NCBI GenBank assembly: GCA_023431055.1
Contig: JAEYXX010000154.1
Location: 1 to 6,861, forward strand
Reading direction: 5' to 3'
Origin: Pseudomonadota bacterium
GTDB lineage: Bacteria > Pseudomonadota > Gammaproteobacteria > Pseudomonadales > Pseudomonadaceae
DNA length: 6,861 bases
Positions 5,464 through 6,861 of this stretch are shown here, piece after piece (within the stretch, counting starts at the first letter, position 1; every line of letters starts with the position of its first letter). The notes beneath the pieces are model-generated. The model did not search any database. It had not been told where the DNA came from and saw nothing but the letters and a program-made list of their open reading frames with translations. A program made the translations under genes and the position numbers.

Positions 5464-6744
5464 ATGCACAGCCTGGAACAACTGCGCCGTGGCGAGCTGG
5501 CCGGCATCCGTCGCCTGGACCTGGCCGCCGACCTCGACGAATTCCCCCGTGAGATCCTCGACCTGGCCGACAGCCTGGAGGTGCTCAACCTCAGCGGCAA
5601 CCGCCTGCGCGCCCTGCCCCACGATCTGTCGCGGCTACACCGGCTGAAAGTGCTGTTCTGCTCGGACAACCCTTTCGAGACCCTGCCGGAAGTGCTCGGC
5701 GACTGCGCCCAGCTGGAAATGGTCGGCTTCAAGTCCAACCGCCTGCGCGAGGTGCCGGCAGCCGCGCTGCCAGCACAGCTGCGCTGGCTGATCCTCACCG
5801 ACAACCAGATCGAAGCACTGCCGGATGCCCTGGGCGAACGCCCGCGCCTGCAGAAGCTGATGCTGGCTGGCAACCGCCTCAGCGAGCTGCCGCCAAGCCT
5901 GGGCGCCCTGCACCAGTTGGAGCTGCTGCGCATCGCCGCCAACCGCCTGGAGGCACTGCCCGACTGGCTGCTGCAGTTGCCGCGCCTGGCCTGGCTGGCC
6001 TTCGCCGGCAATCCGGGCAGCGACCGTGCCGAAGCCGCCGCGCTGGCCAGCCACCCGCAGGAGCCGATTGCGCGTGAGCAGCTGCTACTGGGCGAACTGC
6101 TCGGCCAGGGCGCCAGCGGCCTGATCCACCGCGCGCACTGGGGCGAGCGCGAGGTGGCGGCCAAGCTGTTCAAGGGGCAGATGACCAGCGACGGCCTGCC
6201 GCACAGCGAGATGGCCGCCTGCCTGGCCGCCGGTCGCCACCCGCAGCTGCTGCCAGTGATCGGCCCGCTACAGGCCCAGCCCGGCCAGCCCGACGGCCTG
6301 TTGCTGGAGCTGCTGGAACCACGCTTCCGCGTGCTGGCCGGACCGCCTTCGCTGGCCAGCTGTACCCGTGACTGCTACGCGCCCGAGCAGCGCTTCAGCG
6401 CCGAGCAGGTGCAAGCCCTGGCCGGGGGCGTGGCCGCCGCGCTGGCGCACCTGCATGGCCAGGGCATCCTGCACGGCGACCTGTACGCCCATAACCTGCT
6501 GGTCGACGGCCATGACTGCCGCCTCAGCGACTTCGGCGCGGCGTCCTTCTTCACCCCTGGCAGCCCCCAGGGCGCGGCGCTGCAGCGCCTGGAGAGCCGC
6601 GCCTTCGGCATCCTCCTGGAAGAACTGCTGCAACGCTGCGACGCGCCGCCGGCACCCCTGCTGCAGCTGGCAGCCGACTGCCGGCAGCCGGCCACGCAGG
6701 AGCGCCCGGAGTTCGCCGAGATAGTCGCGCGCCTGATCGGGTAG
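5464..6744 (+). CDS. Leucine-rich-repeat protein kinase, last codons replaced by a group II intron
   Basis: A 426-residue two-part protein. Residues 15-174 are seven 22- to 23-residue leucine-rich repeats of the type LxxLxLsgNrLxxLPxxLxxLxx, with a partial eighth to about 184. From about 205 there is a protein-kinase domain: glycine loop GQGASG (214-219), VAAK Lys234, helix-C Glu249, catalytic loop HGDLYAHN (Asp339, Asn344; HGD rather than HRD) and DFG (356-358). The catalytic residues are intact. Only about 20 residues separate DFG from the SRAFGILLEELL helix, so the usual activation loop and APE motif are missing or very short. The ATG at 5464 follows the EEP stop by one base; the longer opening from 5407 reads EEP codons out of frame. 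Residues 425-426 and the TAG come from the intron beginning at 6736. How many native residues were lost is unknown, but the kinase core is nearly complete. Target unknown; the LRR part is presumably the recognition module. Confidence 0.87.
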   Translation: MHSLEQLRRGELAGIRRLDLAADLDEFPREILDLADSLEVLNLSGNRLRALPHDLSRLHRLKVLFCSDNPFETLPEVLGDCAQLEMVGFKSNRLREVPAAALPAQLRWLILTDNQIEALPDALGERPRLQKLMLAGNRLSELPPSLGALHQLELLRIAANRLEALPDWLLQLPRLAWLAFAGNPGSDRAEAAALASHPQEPIAREQLLLGELLGQGASGLIHRAHWGEREVAAKLFKGQMTSDGLPHSEMAACLAAGRHPQLLPVIGPLQAQPGQPDGLLLELLEPRFRVLAGPPSLASCTRDCYAPEQRFSAEQVQALAGGVAAALAHLHGQGILHGDLYAHNLLVDGHDCRLSDFGAASFFTPGSPQGAALQRLESRAFGILLEELLQRCDAPPAPLLQLAADCRQPATQERPEFAEIVARLIG

Positions 6745-6772
6745 GAGGCGGGGTCACCCCCGCCGTCCTCCC
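6739..6772 (-). ncRNA. Group II intron domain VI with bulged branch-point A
   Basis: Minus-strand pairing: GGG with CCC (6770-6772 and 6739-6741), AGGA with TCCT (6766-6769 and 6743-6746, read on the opposite strand), then GGCGGGG with CCCCGCC (6758-6764 and 6747-6753) around a 4-nt loop at 6754-6757. One A is left bulged, the complement of T6742, exactly seven nucleotides from the 3' end at 6736. This is the standard place for the lariat branch point. A single C (complement of 6765) is bulged on the other side. Confidence 0.8.
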
Positions 6773-6774
6773 AC

Positions 6775-6806
6775 ACCACCGTACGTACGGTTCCGTATAC
6801 GGCGGT
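6775..6806 (-). ncRNA. Group II intron domain V (catalytic hairpin)
   Basis: Read on the minus strand, ACCGCCGTA pairs with TACGGTGGT over nine pairs that include a G-U wobble at the catalytic triad (C-G-C). A 2-nt CG bulge follows on the 3' side, then a 4-bp upper stem, TACG with CGTA, closed by a GAAC tetraloop. This lower stem / 2-nt bulge / upper stem / tetraloop plan and the ~32-34 nt size are those of domain V. A 2-nt linker joins it to domain VI. Confidence 0.82.
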
Positions 6807-6861
6807 TCCTGCCTACTGACCAACAGCGTCAGCGAGCTTGGTTCCGTTGATGTGTCGCCTG

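Larger units (their letters stand above)
6736..6861 (-). mobile_element. 3' end of a group II intron (domains V and VI), body beyond the right edge
   Basis: The minus strand ends the element with CTACCCGAT, the last base being the complement of 6736, followed by kinase coding sequence as 3' exon. Two stacked hairpins fit domains V and VI, listed separately. The AT 3' terminus and bulged A at the seventh position from the end fit group II splicing. Between 6807 and 6861 I see no structure I can assign; it should be domain IV or the end of an intron-encoded reverse transcriptase (a short minus frame ending KLADAVGQ then TAG, around 6813, is possible but not recognisable). The C-G-C triad in domain V suggests, without proof, a bacterial class C (IIC) intron. 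Confidence 0.8.

Noticed and set aside
4998..6173. 391-codon minus-strand frame rich in Ser and Arg
   Set aside because: It is antisense to the EEP fragment and the LRR repeats and has no domain; a composition artefact.
6551..6823. Minus-strand frames across the kinase end and intron, as candidate reverse transcriptase C-terminus
   Set aside because: They read through domains V and VI and into kinase sequence, which a reverse transcriptase gene would not do; any such gene must end to the right of about 6807.

Overview
The window is high-GC gammaproteobacterial chromosome, almost certainly Pseudomonas or a close relative. The evidence is the match of the MetH C-terminus, OsmE lipoprotein, DUF1883, DUF5924/DUF2914, RlmN-like and LRR-kinase products to families as they appear in pseudomonads, together with the strong G/C third-position bias. 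The species cannot be fixed from the sequence alone.

Layout. (1) 1-516: the 3' end of metH (cobalamin-dependent methionine synthase) and a textbook intrinsic terminator. (2) 637-972: a small OsmE-type outer-membrane lipoprotein gene. (3) 982-1482: a leftward pair, a DUF1883 gene and a 28-residue single-span membrane protein that has a strong Shine-Dalgarno. The pair converges on osmE at a shared hairpin. (4) 1483-1621: a divergent intergenic region. (5) 1622 to the right edge: a tight rightward cluster. It holds a seven-span DUF5924/DUF2914 membrane protein, a radical-SAM RlmN/Cfr-family methyltransferase, a membrane-anchored endonuclease/exonuclease/phosphatase (EEP) protein, and a leucine-rich-repeat protein fused to a protein-kinase domain.

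Two unrelated mobile elements have hit this last cluster. A complete IS5-family element (about 853 bp, 4-bp CTAG duplication) splits the EEP gene at codon 150; removing it with one CTAG copy restores a perfect 303-codon reading frame. At the right edge, 6736-6861 on the minus strand folds as domains V and VI of a group II intron, including a bulged branch-point A seven nucleotides from an AT 3' end. This intron has entered the last codons of the kinase gene, so the kinase's final two residues and stop are intron-derived. The body of the intron, and any reverse transcriptase, lies beyond the window.

Functionally, the first half is housekeeping (methionine synthesis) and envelope/stress genes. 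The second half is an accessory operon of unclear purpose in which at least the EEP step is broken. I see no CRISPR array, tRNA or rRNA. The least ordinary items are the intron-truncated LRR-kinase, the IS hairpin that buries the transposase start, and the unannotated 28-residue membrane protein.
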